DNA of 64,000 bases from Hygrophila difformis (GCA_030278955.1 JAOANR010000002.1:16913672-16977671); one strand, 5' to 3'. Shown: positions 46,019 through 57,500, numbered from the stretch's first letter. Made by a program: numbers and translations. Notes: a model not told the origin generated them from the sequence alone.

Positions 46019-46023
46019 GGCGG

Positions 46024-46790
46024 AATCGTTCAACAGGTTGATGATTAAAGCTGGTGATATGGGTGTAATTAAAGGGCTAGAATCGAGTCAAGGTGGCCCG
46101 GTGATTTCACATCTACAGTACGCGGATGACGCTATCATTTTTTGTGAATGTGAGATTGGACAGATGGTTTGGATCAAACGACTGCTTTGTTGCCTGTCCC
46201 TGGCCACAGGTCTTCGCATCAACTTCAAGAAGAGCAATATCTATTGTATTAATTGCCCCGACGGGCTAGTCAATGAAGCAGCTGGTGTCCTTGGCTGTGA
46301 GGTGGGTTATTGGCCATTGAAATATTTGGGGATTCCGATTGGTGGTCGATTTAATGGTTGTGCAATCTGGCAACCGGTTTTGGATAAAGTGGAGAAAAAG
46401 CTAGCCGGATGGAAAGAGAGACTACTAACACAAGCTGGGAGACTATGCTTAATCAAATCCATCCTAAGCTCTCTTCCAACTTATTTCCTATCTATTTTCA
46501 AATTGCCTAGGACTGTGGCGGATAGGCTTGAGTTACTAAAGAGTAGATTCTTTTGGAACGAGTGGGATGGCGCTAGAAGAATGCACACAATCTATTGGGA
46601 TAAGATTTGTCAAAATAGGGATGATGGGGGGTTGAGAATTTGGGACACTAAGCTACTTAATGAGGCCCTTTTGCTCAAGTGGAGATGGCGATTTGGTAAG
46701 AAGAATGACTTATGGAGGCTCAACGCCTTTAGCCCCGGATGCCAGAAGAAGCCGGTCTGTATGGGGAGACATCAGCAACATTTGGGATGA
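46024..46790 (+). pseudogene. LINE ORF2 reverse transcriptase, 3' part
   Basis: Continues the RT directly across the LTR insertion (AESFNRLM when read over the target site). It contains the polymerase motif YADDAIIF (about 46119-46142), LRINFKKSN, the YLGIPIGG block and the thumb-like region (LAGWKERLLTQAGR). The frame shifts near 46740. Confidence 0.9.
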
Positions 46791-47728
46791 TCTGAACTCA
46801 TGTCATCTGAGGGACGGATTTTGCATTCAAGTTGGGAATGGTTTGTCCACCCGTTTCTGGAAAGATCATTGGTGAGAACAGGTAAATCCTTGAAGGAGAT
46901 CTTTCCTAGAATAGTTTCTTTGCCACTAATAAAAATGGGAAGGTGGCCGAGTTCGGTTCATGGTCAGGCTTAGAATGGGACTGGAACGTGGGGTTGAGAA
47001 GGCGAACCTTTGATTGGGAGAATGAGATTTGGAATGAATTTCTGGTGGTGATAAACAGTATGAAGATCAAATATTTTATGGAGGATCGAGTGGTTTGGCC
47101 ATTGGAAGGGAATGGGAGATTCACAACCCGTTCTTCCTGGAAGGTGTCCCCAGGGGCAGAGCAACATGGGAGGCAGTGGTTCTGGCGTCTCATTTGGGGA
47201 ACTAAAATCCGTATGAAAGTGAAATTGTTTACCTGGAAGGTCTTCCACAATGCAATACCAATTAAGGATGTATTACGCACAAGAGGATGCTTACAAGGCT
47301 CATCAGTTTCTTGTATTCTTTGCTCTAGGGAAATCGAAACGATTGATCATTTATTTTGTAGATGTTATTTTAGTTGCTTTCTGTGGTATGTTGGTGCGGC
47401 ATGGTTTGGAATAGATTGGGTCATGCCTGGGGATGTAAAGATGTTGTTGGCTAGGTGGATGTGGTTAGATTTTCGACAAGGGCGGAAGGAGGCTTGGAGT
47501 GACACCGGTTTGGCAATATCATGGACGATATGGAGAGTCTGCAATGAGGCTATCTTCAAGGGGAAACCAGTGGATAGAAAAGCAGCAGTTGAGAAAATTA
47601 AATGGAAGACTCGGCTGTGGTGGAGGGCTGCCTACTCTCAGGCAGGGTTTGGTTCGAGCATTCCAGAGGACGATGTAGTTGATGGTTTGGTTCATTTTGG
47701 GGGGGGGGGGGGGGGTTGGGGGCAGTAA
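46791..47728 (+). pseudogene. LINE ORF2 zinc-knuckle (zf-RVT) region
   Basis: The frame at 46943-47728 holds the conserved block CILCSREIETIDHLFCRC, with the Cys-x2-Cys...His-x4-Cys spacing of the zf-RVT domain, followed by the usual W-rich region (MAISWTIWRVCNEAIFKG-like). A 17-G run (47699-47715) precedes the stop at 47726-47728 and separates it from the RNase H part. Confidence 0.8.
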
Positions 47729-47744
47729 GGTCCCTTGACGTGGA

Positions 47745-48194
47745 TTGACATGGATTCGTCCGGACAAAGGTTGGTGGAAGATCAATACGCATGGGTCTTC
47801 TCTTGGCAATCCGGGTCCGGCGGGTATTGAAAGTGTAATAAGGGATGCCGATGGACAGGTGCTATTTATCTTATCATATTTCATAGGTTGCCCAGACTCG
47901 ACGGAGGCAGAGATCACAACTATTAGCCGGATTTTCCAGGCCCTTCTACGTGATCAAGGTTTCCCCTTACCTAAATTAATTTTTGAATGAGATTCGATCA
48001 ATGTGGTAAAATGGGTGGCGGATCAGAGGGAGGTTCCTTGGAGATTTCACAGCCTGATTGGCCCAATTGTCTTGTTATTGCGATGCGTTGGGGAAGTGCG
48101 AGTTCAACATATTTTGAGGGAACATAATGCTATCGCCGATCAGTGGGCCAAAGCCGGGGCAGCAGGGGGTGGCAGTATTGAGGAGTGGTACTAA
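47745..48194 (+). pseudogene. LINE RNase H domain, broken
   Basis: Reads GWWKINTHGSSLGNPGPAGI, the start of a plant-type RNase H fold, then STEAEITTISRIFQ, a stop at 47988-47990, and INVVKWVADQREVPW with the late LREHNAIADQWAK helix (conserved HNxxAD). The first catalytic Asp expected in the NTDGSS motif is His here. Some plant L1 lineages are known to have gained such a domain after the RT. Confidence 0.8.
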
Positions 48195-48410
48195 TCAGAT
48201 AAGAGTATTGTCGAAGAAGGAACCAGGCATCTCGAGTTGCTGGGGAACGCTACCTACTGTGGCAGATTGTTTCTTTTGATTTTCTATTGTAATGTGGTTG
48301 GAGTTGTTTTGATTCCCTATGTAATTCCATAATCGGTGGAAGGTTTTGTCCACATTGGTAATAAAATGATCTTCCCTCCAAAAAAAAAAAAAAAAAAAGT
48401 TAAAACTCCT
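48195..48410 (+). other. LINE 3' end, A tail and right target duplication
   Basis: 3' untranslated sequence ending TCTTCCCTCC followed by about 18 A (48381-48398), then GTTAAAACTCCT matching the left target copy. Confidence 0.85.
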
Positions 48411-48524
48411 GGCTCCAACTTCGAAAAAAAGGGTTAAAACGTTATGGATACAAGATCGAGAACCATCCAATCATTTTATTTGATAAATTAGGGTTAAAAT
48501 TAAAATAACTATGTGATTTGGAAA

Positions 48525-48685
48525 TAAGGACTTTTAGTCCAAGTGGTTAAGTTCATTGATTTCCAACATGAAGGTTGGATATTCGATTTCCCGCCGCTCC
48601 TTATCCCTCCCTTTTATTTCCTTTATAATTTGTGTGGCATGGCCACTAGGCCAAGTCTTAATTCCCTTTCTTTTTTCTATATATT
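48525..48685 (+). mobile_element. tRNA-derived SINE, second copy/family
   Basis: A-box-like TAGTCCAAGTGG (48535-48545) and B-box-like GGATATTCGATTTCC (48577-48591), about 32 bases apart. They are followed by the CTCCTTATCCCTCCC segment, which resembles the GCTCCTATCCCTCCC segment of the SINE at 24046. No convincing target duplication was found, and the 3' end is T-rich. Confidence 0.65.
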
Positions 48686-49052
48686 AACAAAAGTTTTATT
48701 CTTCAAGTAATTTAACTATATTTAATTTTAAAAATTAAAATCAATAAATCAATATTTTTAATTTCAATTTTTTCATATGAAAAATATATTTATGGATCTT
48801 CCGAGAAAAGTAAAACAATTGTTGGAAAATTGGATAATTGGTTTTATGTACATATATTAACAAAATTTTTCATATGAAAAATATTAACAAAGTTTTATTC
48901 TTGAAGTAATTTAACTATATTTAATTTTAAAATTAAAATCAATAAATCAATATTTTTAATTTCAATTTTTTCATATGAAAATATATTTATGGATCTTCCG
49001 AGAAAAGTAAAACAATTGTTGGAAAATTGGATTATTGGTTTTATGTACATAC
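48681..49052. repeat. Tandem duplication of about 200 bp
   Basis: The segments at about 48678-48858 and 48884-49052 are nearly identical. They share TTATGGATCTTCCGAGAAAA and AACAATTGTTGGAAAATTGG and differ by a few single-base changes and one-base indels in A runs. AT-rich and non-coding. Confidence 0.85.
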
Positions 49053-49214
49053 ACAAATACATAAGTGAAAATATTTTATTTCTAGAATTTAATTACCCTT
49101 AATTCCAAGAACTTTTATCGGGCAATTCTAATTTAATCCTCATACTTTAGAAATATTTTAGCAAATACTATATCCTTATGTCAAATTTCATTCAATATCT
49201 CATATATATATATA

Positions 49215-49246
49215 CTAGTGGAGCTCGTTGTGCGATGCACAACTTA
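49215..49246 (-). other. Helitron 2 3' terminus with perfect hairpin
   Basis: GTTGTGC and GCACAAC pair over 7 bp around an ATC loop, 8 bases before the terminal CTAG. Confidence 0.88.
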
Positions 49247-50468
49247 CTATTGATATACAACGGCCCATGAAAAAATGACAAATATTTTTAAGTAAGAAGA
49301 CGACGTGAAAATTGAATGAAATATGCTCTCATTTCTACTCAGTTAACCTTTTATCAAGAGTTGTAAATAAGATTGAGGTCATATCTACAATTATGCAATT
49401 ATCATATCAAGCACAATTATTGTACTTGGAGTGTAAGGCTGATTGATTATGCCGCAAATAGAAAAGACTCAGTGCGTTCGGAGATCCAACGGCTGGTTTA
49501 TTTCAATTTGGCGCTACATGCTAGAAAGGAAACCAGTTGATGAAACAAGTGTGGTGCTAGGCCTATACTTTTCCTGATAAAATGTTACTCCAATGTATGT
49601 GGGAACGCAAATGTGTTTCCAGAGTGAAACAGGGTTTATGCCGATGGGGTATCTAGGAAGATAGGTAAATTACAATGTAAAACTATTAACTAATTAAGCA
49701 CAATTGCTAATAAGAAGAAAATGAGTTCATGCAACTAAATTACAAACCTTCAACATAGCTACGCTTAAAAGTTGTGATATATGCATGGCCTAAAAGATCC
49801 TTCCCGGACTACTGACTACTGGGAGCTGATAAGTCCAACAAGAGTGCACCACCATCCACATAGCCCAATTGAGACACCCATCAAAGAGTGTTTTTTTTTT
49901 TTTTTTTTTGGGCTGATTCTTTATGTTATAATCAATCATTATGGTATGAACTACTCTTATTATTTGCAAACTTAAAAGTTCGTTCCCTTTTGAAACAATA
50001 ACCATAATCGACAATCAAAATACCTGGAACATCCCCTACTCAAGAATCCAATCCAACCATGAGACATTAAAATGATATGCTCCTGTGTAATTACCATAAT
50101 CCACAATAAAAAAAAAATACTTGGAACATCCCCTACTGAAAAATCTAATCCAAGCATGAAACTTTAAATCACACAACAGGAACAGTTAGATGGTGCCACA
50201 TGGAAGAATAGCAAACGGACAAATGCAACAAAGGAATTACACTTGCAACTTGGCGAAATAATAATCCAAGAAGCTCTATATCATACCACATACCAAGTCC
50301 TAAGTCAATAGAAATTATATGAATGAACATGCATAAACTTGTCTAACAACAAAAATATATGGTTTTTATATATTATAAGTAGGGAACACACGGTAGAAAT
50401 TAATTGCGGGGTTGGGTCAACTTTCTAGCCCCATTCCAAATGAACTCACAGTATTTAATTATGGACAA
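49247..50468. other. Helitron 2 interior, 3' side, unassigned
   Basis: Contains no recognised exon. A T run of 19 bases lies at about 49891-49909. The segment at 49990-50040 is partly duplicated at 50090-50140 (shared GGAACATCCCCTACT). Confidence 0.4.
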
Positions 50469-50469
50469 A

Positions 50470-50775
50470 AATTAGCTCATGACAAAAAGTGCGGGCCATA
50501 CTGTCTTGTACATTCCTCGCAAAGTTGATACAGATCCAATTGTTCACCGTGCCACCATTAACCATCCTCTGCAAGATGCAAATAAACTCATTTTAAAAAT
50601 CACAAGGCATTTCCAAGTCAAAATCGGAGACATAAATCAATATGTAAATCCCAAGTCCTTACAACAAGATGGACCATTACCCTCAAAAATGGAAAACCAA
50701 ATGGAACATAGCAGTCTAACTTACTGACACAAATACCATCTCAAATCCACTCATGCATTGTAGTACATATTTCTC

Positions 50776-50810
<35 letters not shown>

Positions 50811-52560
50811 TCAACATAATTAATTCCAAGCAAATTACCTACCTTGTTCATCATATTCCACTGCCCAACTTGTGGGAGGCAGTCCTTCTCTCGACCAGAA
50901 TCGTGATATTTGAGCTATAGGCGACAGAAATTACAGAACAGATGAAACAGGGGAAGAAAAAAAGATGGCTCAAGTATAAAATCCTGATATTGGAACTTTT
51001 TTACTACCCAAGGTGCCGGAAGTACTCGCGCTTCAACCTGCGCCAGTTTCTCACTAATTTTAATTCCAAACTCCTTAGCATAGGGATCATCAGCATATGC
51101 ATTATCGTGTACAGTCTGAAGAACGTAGAGTATCAAATAGATGAGAAGGAAAGAAAATCCATATATAAAAAATAAAAAATAATCAAGGAAAAAAAAACAA
51201 TACAAAAATTCATTAGACAACTTGGTTGAGTACAAATTATCCACGATAAAAATGATTATGCATGCAACAGGAAAAGAAAAGAGAATGAGATGCAACTAAC
51301 ATAGTCAACTGTAAAAAGCATTCACAATAATGCATATACTCCACCACAAAACTAACCTGCAGTATGTCATATTCTCTTTCTTGGGGTCGCTGGCACGGGA
51401 CTTTAAGGAGCTGGTAATTTGTCTTTCATTTAATCTTTTAGTGTACCTTTGTCCTTCAACTATTTTGCAAACCTATAATAATTCCAGTCGACAAACTTAG
51501 AAATTGATTTATGTGCTAAATAACTAATCAACAGGCAGAATAAGCAACCTCCATGGGCAAATAGTTTGGCCTCTGGGTATTTCCAACTTGCAAACAAGGC
51601 CACTGAGTGTGTTGAATCACAAATCCATAAGTTTCTTGAAAATATTCAACGACGGACTTCATAGTGCCACGCTCATCAACCGGAAATCTAACAACAGTAG
51701 TATTAACTCAGAATAAGTAATGAGAGCATAACTTACTCCTATAATAACCCTCCTCAATAATTCCAATATATTTATTTCATTAAACTCAAAATGGAAATCG
51801 AAAGAAAAATGATATTCAATCTTACGTAAGTTCTCGGGTTGCTTGCGATGTCAAGCCAGAGATGCGATATTTTCTACGCATGTTTCCTCGATGAGTGACC
51901 TCTACCTTTACTCCTCTCAGTGCCTTCTTGATCTGTCACGTTGCAACAGATGTTAAGAGCGCATAAATAAGTAGGGTATGATACATAAACAAGTATCCAA
52001 CAGCATCAGAACATTTAAGCCCCTGTTGAAGTATTTAAGCAACCAAATGTACATCTTAAAGATCTAACCTTGACATGATCAGCATCAGATAAAGGCCTCG
52101 CTGAGACATCCCTATTTAGAAGCTGACACACAAAATCGATGACTGGCAGTGGTTCAATAAACACAGTGGAGGACATATCTGCCAACATGGTGATGGTAAA
52201 AAATATGAACAGGCATTAGCATGTAAGGGAAAGAAAACCAAACCAATTAGCGATTCTTCCACACTAAAATTACAAATTAGACTAACTTAAGTTACAAATT
52301 AGATTATCTCATTCCTTAAAACTTAGATAGAATTGAAAAGAAATTAACAAAAACATGAAGTAACATTTAAAAAATAGGACAAGAAAAGCACAGAATTCAA
52401 AAGGCAAGGGTAAACAGTGGCATACTCACCAATATTCAGTGATAGCCCCATCTGAGTTGGCCGGATGCTCTGGTAACACCTAAATAAGCTGCTTGGCACA
52501 GAAACAAATACGTGGGGAGGGGCACAAAACCCAGCTGCATCTCTTCCATTCACCTTCCGG
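50470..52560 (-). pseudogene. ARGONAUTE1-like gene fragment (L1, PAZ, L2)
   Basis: About eight exons in correct order: 52555-52435 (SIRPTQMGLSLNIG), 52185-52075 ([20 protein letters not shown]), 51935-51825 ([20 protein letters not shown]), 51690-51550 ([18 protein letters not shown]), 51480-51362 ([19 protein letters not shown]), 51118-51005 ([20 protein letters not shown]), 50915-50843 ([13 protein letters not shown]) and 50565-50470 ([20 protein letters not shown]). Together they span linker 1, PAZ, linker 2 and the start of MID of an AGO1-clade protein. The N domain, the rest of MID and the PIWI slicer are missing. PAZ binds the 3' end of small RNAs. The exon at 51480-51362 appears frameshifted near its end, so no contiguous product is expected. 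Confidence 0.85.
50778..50809. repeat. 32-base G homopolymer
   Basis: An uninterrupted run of 32 G in an intron of the AGO1-like fragment. It is the longest of four G runs in the window. Confidence 0.9.
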
Positions 52561-52639
52561 AAACACACCGAACAGATTATTACAATGGCAAATCCAATTC
52601 CCCAAGCAACAAAAACCCAAATCCTAAATCTCATCAACA

Positions 52640-53735
52640 GATTACATGGGTCATGTCATTCTTGCAATTTTAAGAGTAATTTTGTTTATGCCATCTATTT
52701 GGCAAAATTTGTTCCTTGGCATGTTTAAAGCATGTAAACCACTATCTAAATACGAAAATATCATACTTTGCCATGAGAATTGTTTTGTATTCGTCAAAAA
52801 AAAAAAAGTTAGTATTAAGTTAAAATCCGCTTATCATGCAGGATGCAGCTTCTATTTATTCAACCAGTTCAAATTCCTTGCCAAAACTCCAACAAATAAA
52901 GTTCTGAGATCATTGCATAACCAGGTTAGCATTACAAAGAGTGCCAAAAAAAACAAATAGACCATACACATGATTAATATTCTAAGCTAATAGCTGGTGA
53001 ATAAGATGGATAAAACTCAAACAAGTAACAGAAGTAAGCAGCCAATTTAATAGGATTTCATTTATAAACAGTGGGGCAAAATTGCTTTCTGAATCTAAGA
53101 GAGTTCTCAGGTTCCAGACAACCCGTTTTAAGAATTTAAAACATGAGCCACAGCATGCAGTAGAACATTTAGAAAAAGGTACTGTAACAAGTGATATCAA
53201 GCTGGTTGGAAGTCAAGAAGTTAGATAGACGACAGACAATCTTAGTAGTTTGACAAACAATGTTATTAGATTAAGGCAAAAAATAAATAGTGTCGGTACA
53301 TACAGAACATGCAAAAAAAAAGACGGATATTCTATCACCATCAATGGTCACAAGTGATGCACAATTGACAACCGATGCTACATGTAAGTGAATCACATCA
53401 TGGAATATAAGTTATCTAGGTTGAATTAAAGGCTATCCTCCAATCTTGTTCACAAACAGTTCATTTAATCAGGCTGTATCAGAATCTCCAAAGTGTATGG
53501 TTTTTGAATACCGTTATGAATGAGCTCTATAATTTTATAGCCAAGAGATCAAATATATAATACTGCTATATAATATAATTATATGTAAGTTGCAGATACC
53601 TTACACTTTAAGAGACTGTTAGAATTATAAATAAAATAAAAAGGAAATGCCTTATAATTCAATTTAGAGGATAGCTCTTTCGATAATTAGCTGACATATG
53701 GCTAGTTGGTATGCAACATTGTTTTCCAGAAAGTG
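52640..53735. other. Helitron 2 interior between AGO1 and PurH fragments
   Basis: No recognised exon. Intron-like AT-rich sequence joining the two captured genes. Confidence 0.4.
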
Positions 53736-53739
53736 GAAC

Positions 53740-55558
53740 CTTAATTTACCGTGGATCTTCTTGAAGTCGGGCTGATGGAAGCAAAAGCATAAAGGTGAAG
53801 TCACACACCCAGCTTTCTTCATCGCTATCATCAGACTTTCAAGGCGATTTGGCTGTCCACTTCCCATACCCAACATACAGTTCTGCACTGCAAAAACATA
53901 ATAGGTCTACCAAACATTTTTTTAGAAAAAAAATAGTAGCAGAACTGTAGAGTTAAAAGGTGAAGTCACACACCTTTGCTATAACAATAGCATTGCTTTT
54001 CACATGCTTCACGCAAAAAGCCAAGCAAATTGTGCATCATGAAGTTCATTTTCTTGTGGAGTGTTCCCAGATACATTATTGAATAGGATGTCATCTAGTG
54101 TCAGGTAATCTGCTTCCTGAGCTAGCCATCCCCCACCAACTTGTCTAAGGGATAGCTTTCCTTATATATTTTTCCCCGCCTCAAGGATTCGCAAAGTTTT
54201 GGACTTCCCACGAAGAACCTCAAGCCCCTTTGGAGTGTACTTGGGAGCAACAACAATCTCATGAAACATCCGAGTTTCACCGTCCGTTGGACTCCTGAAC
54301 TCTCTTGTATCTTTTGTCAGAGCCTAATAAAAACCCAGAAGCATGAAAGTATAAGCGCAACTTTACAAGACTTCACGACAGAGGGCAGTAACCACATTAT
54401 AGCAGTCACATACATTTACAAAAGAAAACATTTAAATTCCAAAAACTGATCAGACCTCATCAACTTCGACATTGAATGCAATGATGCCACCAAAAGCACT
54501 AATTGGATCAGCTTTCACAGCCAGCCTGTATGCCTCAATGATATCATCACGTGATGCCACTGCACAAGGATTTGTGTTCTTCACGACCCCACAGGTTGAC
54601 CTATTAAACTCGCACGCACAGTTCCAAGCTGTATCTGCATCTAAATAATTGTTGTAAGACATTTCCTACACGGAAGAGATACCTCAAGTAAACAACAGCC
54701 CAAAATTTCCAACTTGTAAAGTTGTCAATCCACATGAAATACAACATAGTTGTTGTAACATCGTCAGAGTAGTGAATAGAAACGGTATAAAAAATTTACA
54801 AATAAAAAAGACATTTAATAAAAGAAAGAACACAACTAATGTATCATACTTTAAGTGAAGATGTATTTGCAATGGAGGGTCATAGAGAATCAAGTAGGCA
54901 ATAAATTATTTTTAAGCTAACCAACCAGAATAATTACAGTTATATGCACACCCCAAGCACACGCATGAGATAGGAATAAAAAGCTACTGCCACTAAGAAA
55001 AGAGGTTTTACCAGCATGTACAAAGTCACACCTTTCCATGGTGCTGAATGGAAGTTGCAATACCCCCAGCATTCACCTCGGCGAGAGACTTGTCAACGTA
55101 AAATGCAGCTTTCTGGTGGGGATTTTCACCATACCGAAGTGAACTCTTAAGTAGCAAAGGTACGGTAAGACCAGGAGAGAACTTTTCTACAGAGATAATT
55201 AGTTTATAAATCAGCAGTATAAATAAGACATTATAGCGGGAATGATATCATGCCAGCGGTTTCTAAAGGCTGATTAGTCAAAACAATTAAGTGACTAATG
55301 CAAAAGTCCTCAATCAATTTAAAAAAGTAGCAAGCAAATTGATCAAACATGGTGTTAATGTTTCGCATTAAACCAGATTAAGCTTTAAAATGATTTCTTT
55401 CATACATCTGCTGAATTATGACACTGTTCCATCAAATTATACAGAACATTACCTTCCCTAGTTTGCTTCCACAACCATTCCGAAACTGCATAATCATATG
55501 AAGCAACATGTTGAAAAGCCTTCCAAGCCAGCTTCCTTCTGAACTGCCGGTCATCCTG
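53740..55558 (-). pseudogene. PurH (AICAR transformylase/IMP cyclohydrolase) fragment
   Basis: Consecutive exons of plant PurH/ATIC: 55558-55455 (FRRKLAWKAFQHVASYDYAV), 55150-55038 (LRYGENPHQKAAFYVDKSL), 54662-54455 (SYNNYLDADTAWNC, TNPCAVASRDDIIEAYRLAV), 54310-54190 (SPTDGETRMFHEIVVAPKYT), about 54165-54000 (LSLRQVGGGWLAQEADYLTL) and 53885-53740 (NCMLGMGSGQPNRLESL). These cover the end of the cyclohydrolase domain and most of the transformylase domain used in the last two steps of purine synthesis. The N-terminal part and the final exons are missing. The conserved KHTNP motif reads KNTNP and the WLC-region is altered, so decay has begun. Confidence 0.85.
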
Positions 55559-55609
55559 CCCTTATGTTGGAGTATTGTTTTACCTTTTGTGACTTTATAC
55601 GATATTTTT

Positions 55610-55700
55610 TATTGGGTCGTTCTGAATGTCATAGAGATCAAAACGAGGGATAACAAGAGTAGCGTTCAATAGGCCAGCCACAGCTACAGAATTGCAAATC
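55610..55700 (-). pseudogene. O-fucosyltransferase-family exon fragment
   Basis: The minus strand reads ICNSVAVAGLLNATLVIPRF followed by DLYDIQND and a stop shortly after. The block CxAVAxARLLNATLVxPxF is a hallmark of the plant GDP-fucose O-fucosyltransferase family, which are Golgi type II membrane proteins. Only about 30 residues are present, directly upstream of the PurH-like exons. Confidence 0.65.
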
Positions 55701-55759
55701 TGTAGATGCAATGGCACTAAATAAAATAATAACGCTAGAAGAAATAAAAAAAATTAAAA

Positions 55760-57040
55760 AAAAACAAAAAAAAAACAAAAAAAAAAAAACAAAAGTGGAA
55801 AACATACTCAATAATTCTGTACTGGCAGTATTTAGACTAATAGGGACACCAAATTAAATATCTCAGGCAAAACATGGAACCATTCAACACAAGGACTTGT
55901 TAGTACTTTTTGATTATTCTTCACACTCTACTTTGTATGCATCAATGTATGTACTTCTATTTACCTGCACCAAATAAATAATAGTACCTCCTTTATATTT
56001 TACCTTCCTGTAACATGATATGCAAAAGATTCAAACCCATACACATGATGTCTGCAGTCAATTCAATTCTTGCACAGGAGTAAAGCGATCCAGTCATTGT
56101 ATGATACTACATATATATATCTAGAAACCAGATAATATTACACCATAAAGAAATACAGTTCAATCATTATAAGCATTTGGAATATTAATTGTTTTAATTG
56201 AAGGAAGCAACAAACAAAGTTTAGGTGCAGAGAGGGATATGCAAAATTGGAGATATACCGAGCATCGAAAACTATTAAGAACAAAGCTATTAAGAATGCC
56301 GAGCATTGAAAACTAAAGCAATTGGAGATATACCGTGCAAAGATCAATCTTTCAAATGTGGAGAACAAAGCTATTAAGAACTTCCAGACATACCGAGCAT
56401 CGAAAACTAATTTCCATTCCATAATTTTAATTGATAACTTGCATGACCGATGCTTGCTTGTATTATTATAAAAACAAATCAAGACTTTTGCCAAACTCAA
56501 CCCAATAATAGATGTTTAAACAGCATTTTCAGGAACAGATACAAACCTTTGCCAAATAATTTACCTCAAGTTCATAAAACCAAACAAAAAATAAAAGATT
56601 TTCAATTGGAACTGGTCAGATATGTTATTGCTCTTCTTTACTATGCACACCCTTGTAGAAAGAAATATTTAATCCAAAACAAAATACAAATTTCAGGTAG
56701 CATAAAACTCTAATTGTTCATGCATATCCCGAGAAGAGAAACCCAAGTAACATAATACTAAGTGACAACCAAGGTGGAAAATCATCTTGGAACGTTTAAA
56801 GTGTCATCATGAGAACCCATTTTACCGTAGGCTACCCTTTTATAAAGCTCAACGAATGATATTGCACCTGGATCAAAAGATATTGATAATTAGAGGCAAC
56901 AACTAATTTAGAGCTGAATAAACATTGATAAATTGAAACGATCGTGAAAGCGCAGAATCCCAAATTCCAAGATGAAAACCCTTGTAAATTAACACTTTCA
57001 CTACAAGTCAACAAGAAATAAAGGCAGCCACATCACAGAA
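55760..57040. other. Helitron 2 interior, unassigned
   Basis: Includes an A-rich stretch at 55743-55795. Two diverged copies of a segment containing ATACCGAGCATCGAAAACTA occur near 56255 and 56392, with a related copy (ATGCCGAGCATTGAAAACTA) near 56296. No exon recognised. Confidence 0.45.
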
Positions 57041-57042
57041 TT

Positions 57043-57500
57043 CTATAACCCTAATCCAAAATCGAGAGTGATGAATCCCAAAGGCCCTGAGGTATTTTCC
57101 CAAAAAAGAGTGCAGTCATGAGCGCGAGAAATAAAGTGATTACCAAATAAGAGTAGCAGAAAGGACGAGAGGGGCAGTATTGCAGTTGGAAGCGGCGGGA
57201 GCCTCGACGAGGAATTGGCCTGAGAGCTACCCACCGGGATGGAATGGGCGGTGAAATGCGCAATGTGGAGCTCCAACATAAGGGAAACTGATACCTGTTG
57301 GGAGGCAGCAAAGCCAGGCAACCGATTGTTGTGTTGGTGAGGCCGACGACAGCTCGAACCACAAGCACCGGGTGTTGCTGCCACGCGACCCGACCACCCT
57401 GCACAGATCAAGGAAAACAGCGGCACACGGCACATGGAATCAAGGCCGGGAAAACGGAAGATCAGCATTGCACCATAAACAGACAAACATTATAATTTCT
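57043..57500 (-). other. GC-rich exon-like region, product unknown
   Basis: GC-rich compared with its surroundings and open in more than one minus-strand frame, with donor-like sites. None of the frames resembles a known protein. Possibly the 5' untranslated or first exon of another captured gene. Confidence 0.3.

Larger units (their letters stand above)
38947..48396 (+). mobile_element. L1-type LINE, near full length, interrupted by a solo LTR
   Basis: Bounded by an up-to-15-bp target duplication and ending in an A tail (about 48381-48398). The order is ORF1 with an RRM-like domain, ORF2 with AP-type endonuclease, reverse transcriptase with YADD, a zinc-knuckle region and an RNase H domain. 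This is the typical plant L1 layout. Without the inserted LTR it measures about 6.6 kb. Many frameshifts and stops break both ORFs, so it is dead. It inserted just outside the 5' end of Helitron 1. Confidence 0.9.

Noticed and set aside
41232..48194. Telomerase-like or group II intron reverse transcriptase
   Set aside because: Endonuclease, YADD, zf-RVT, RNase H, A tail and target duplication fit a plant L1 LINE.
50470..52560. Intact ARGONAUTE gene
   Set aside because: No PIWI catalytic domain or N domain was found on either side, and one exon is frameshifted.
57043..57486. 147-codon minus-strand open frame as a captured gene
   Set aside because: Several frames are open here because of base composition, and none gives a recognisable protein. 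Listed only as exon-like.
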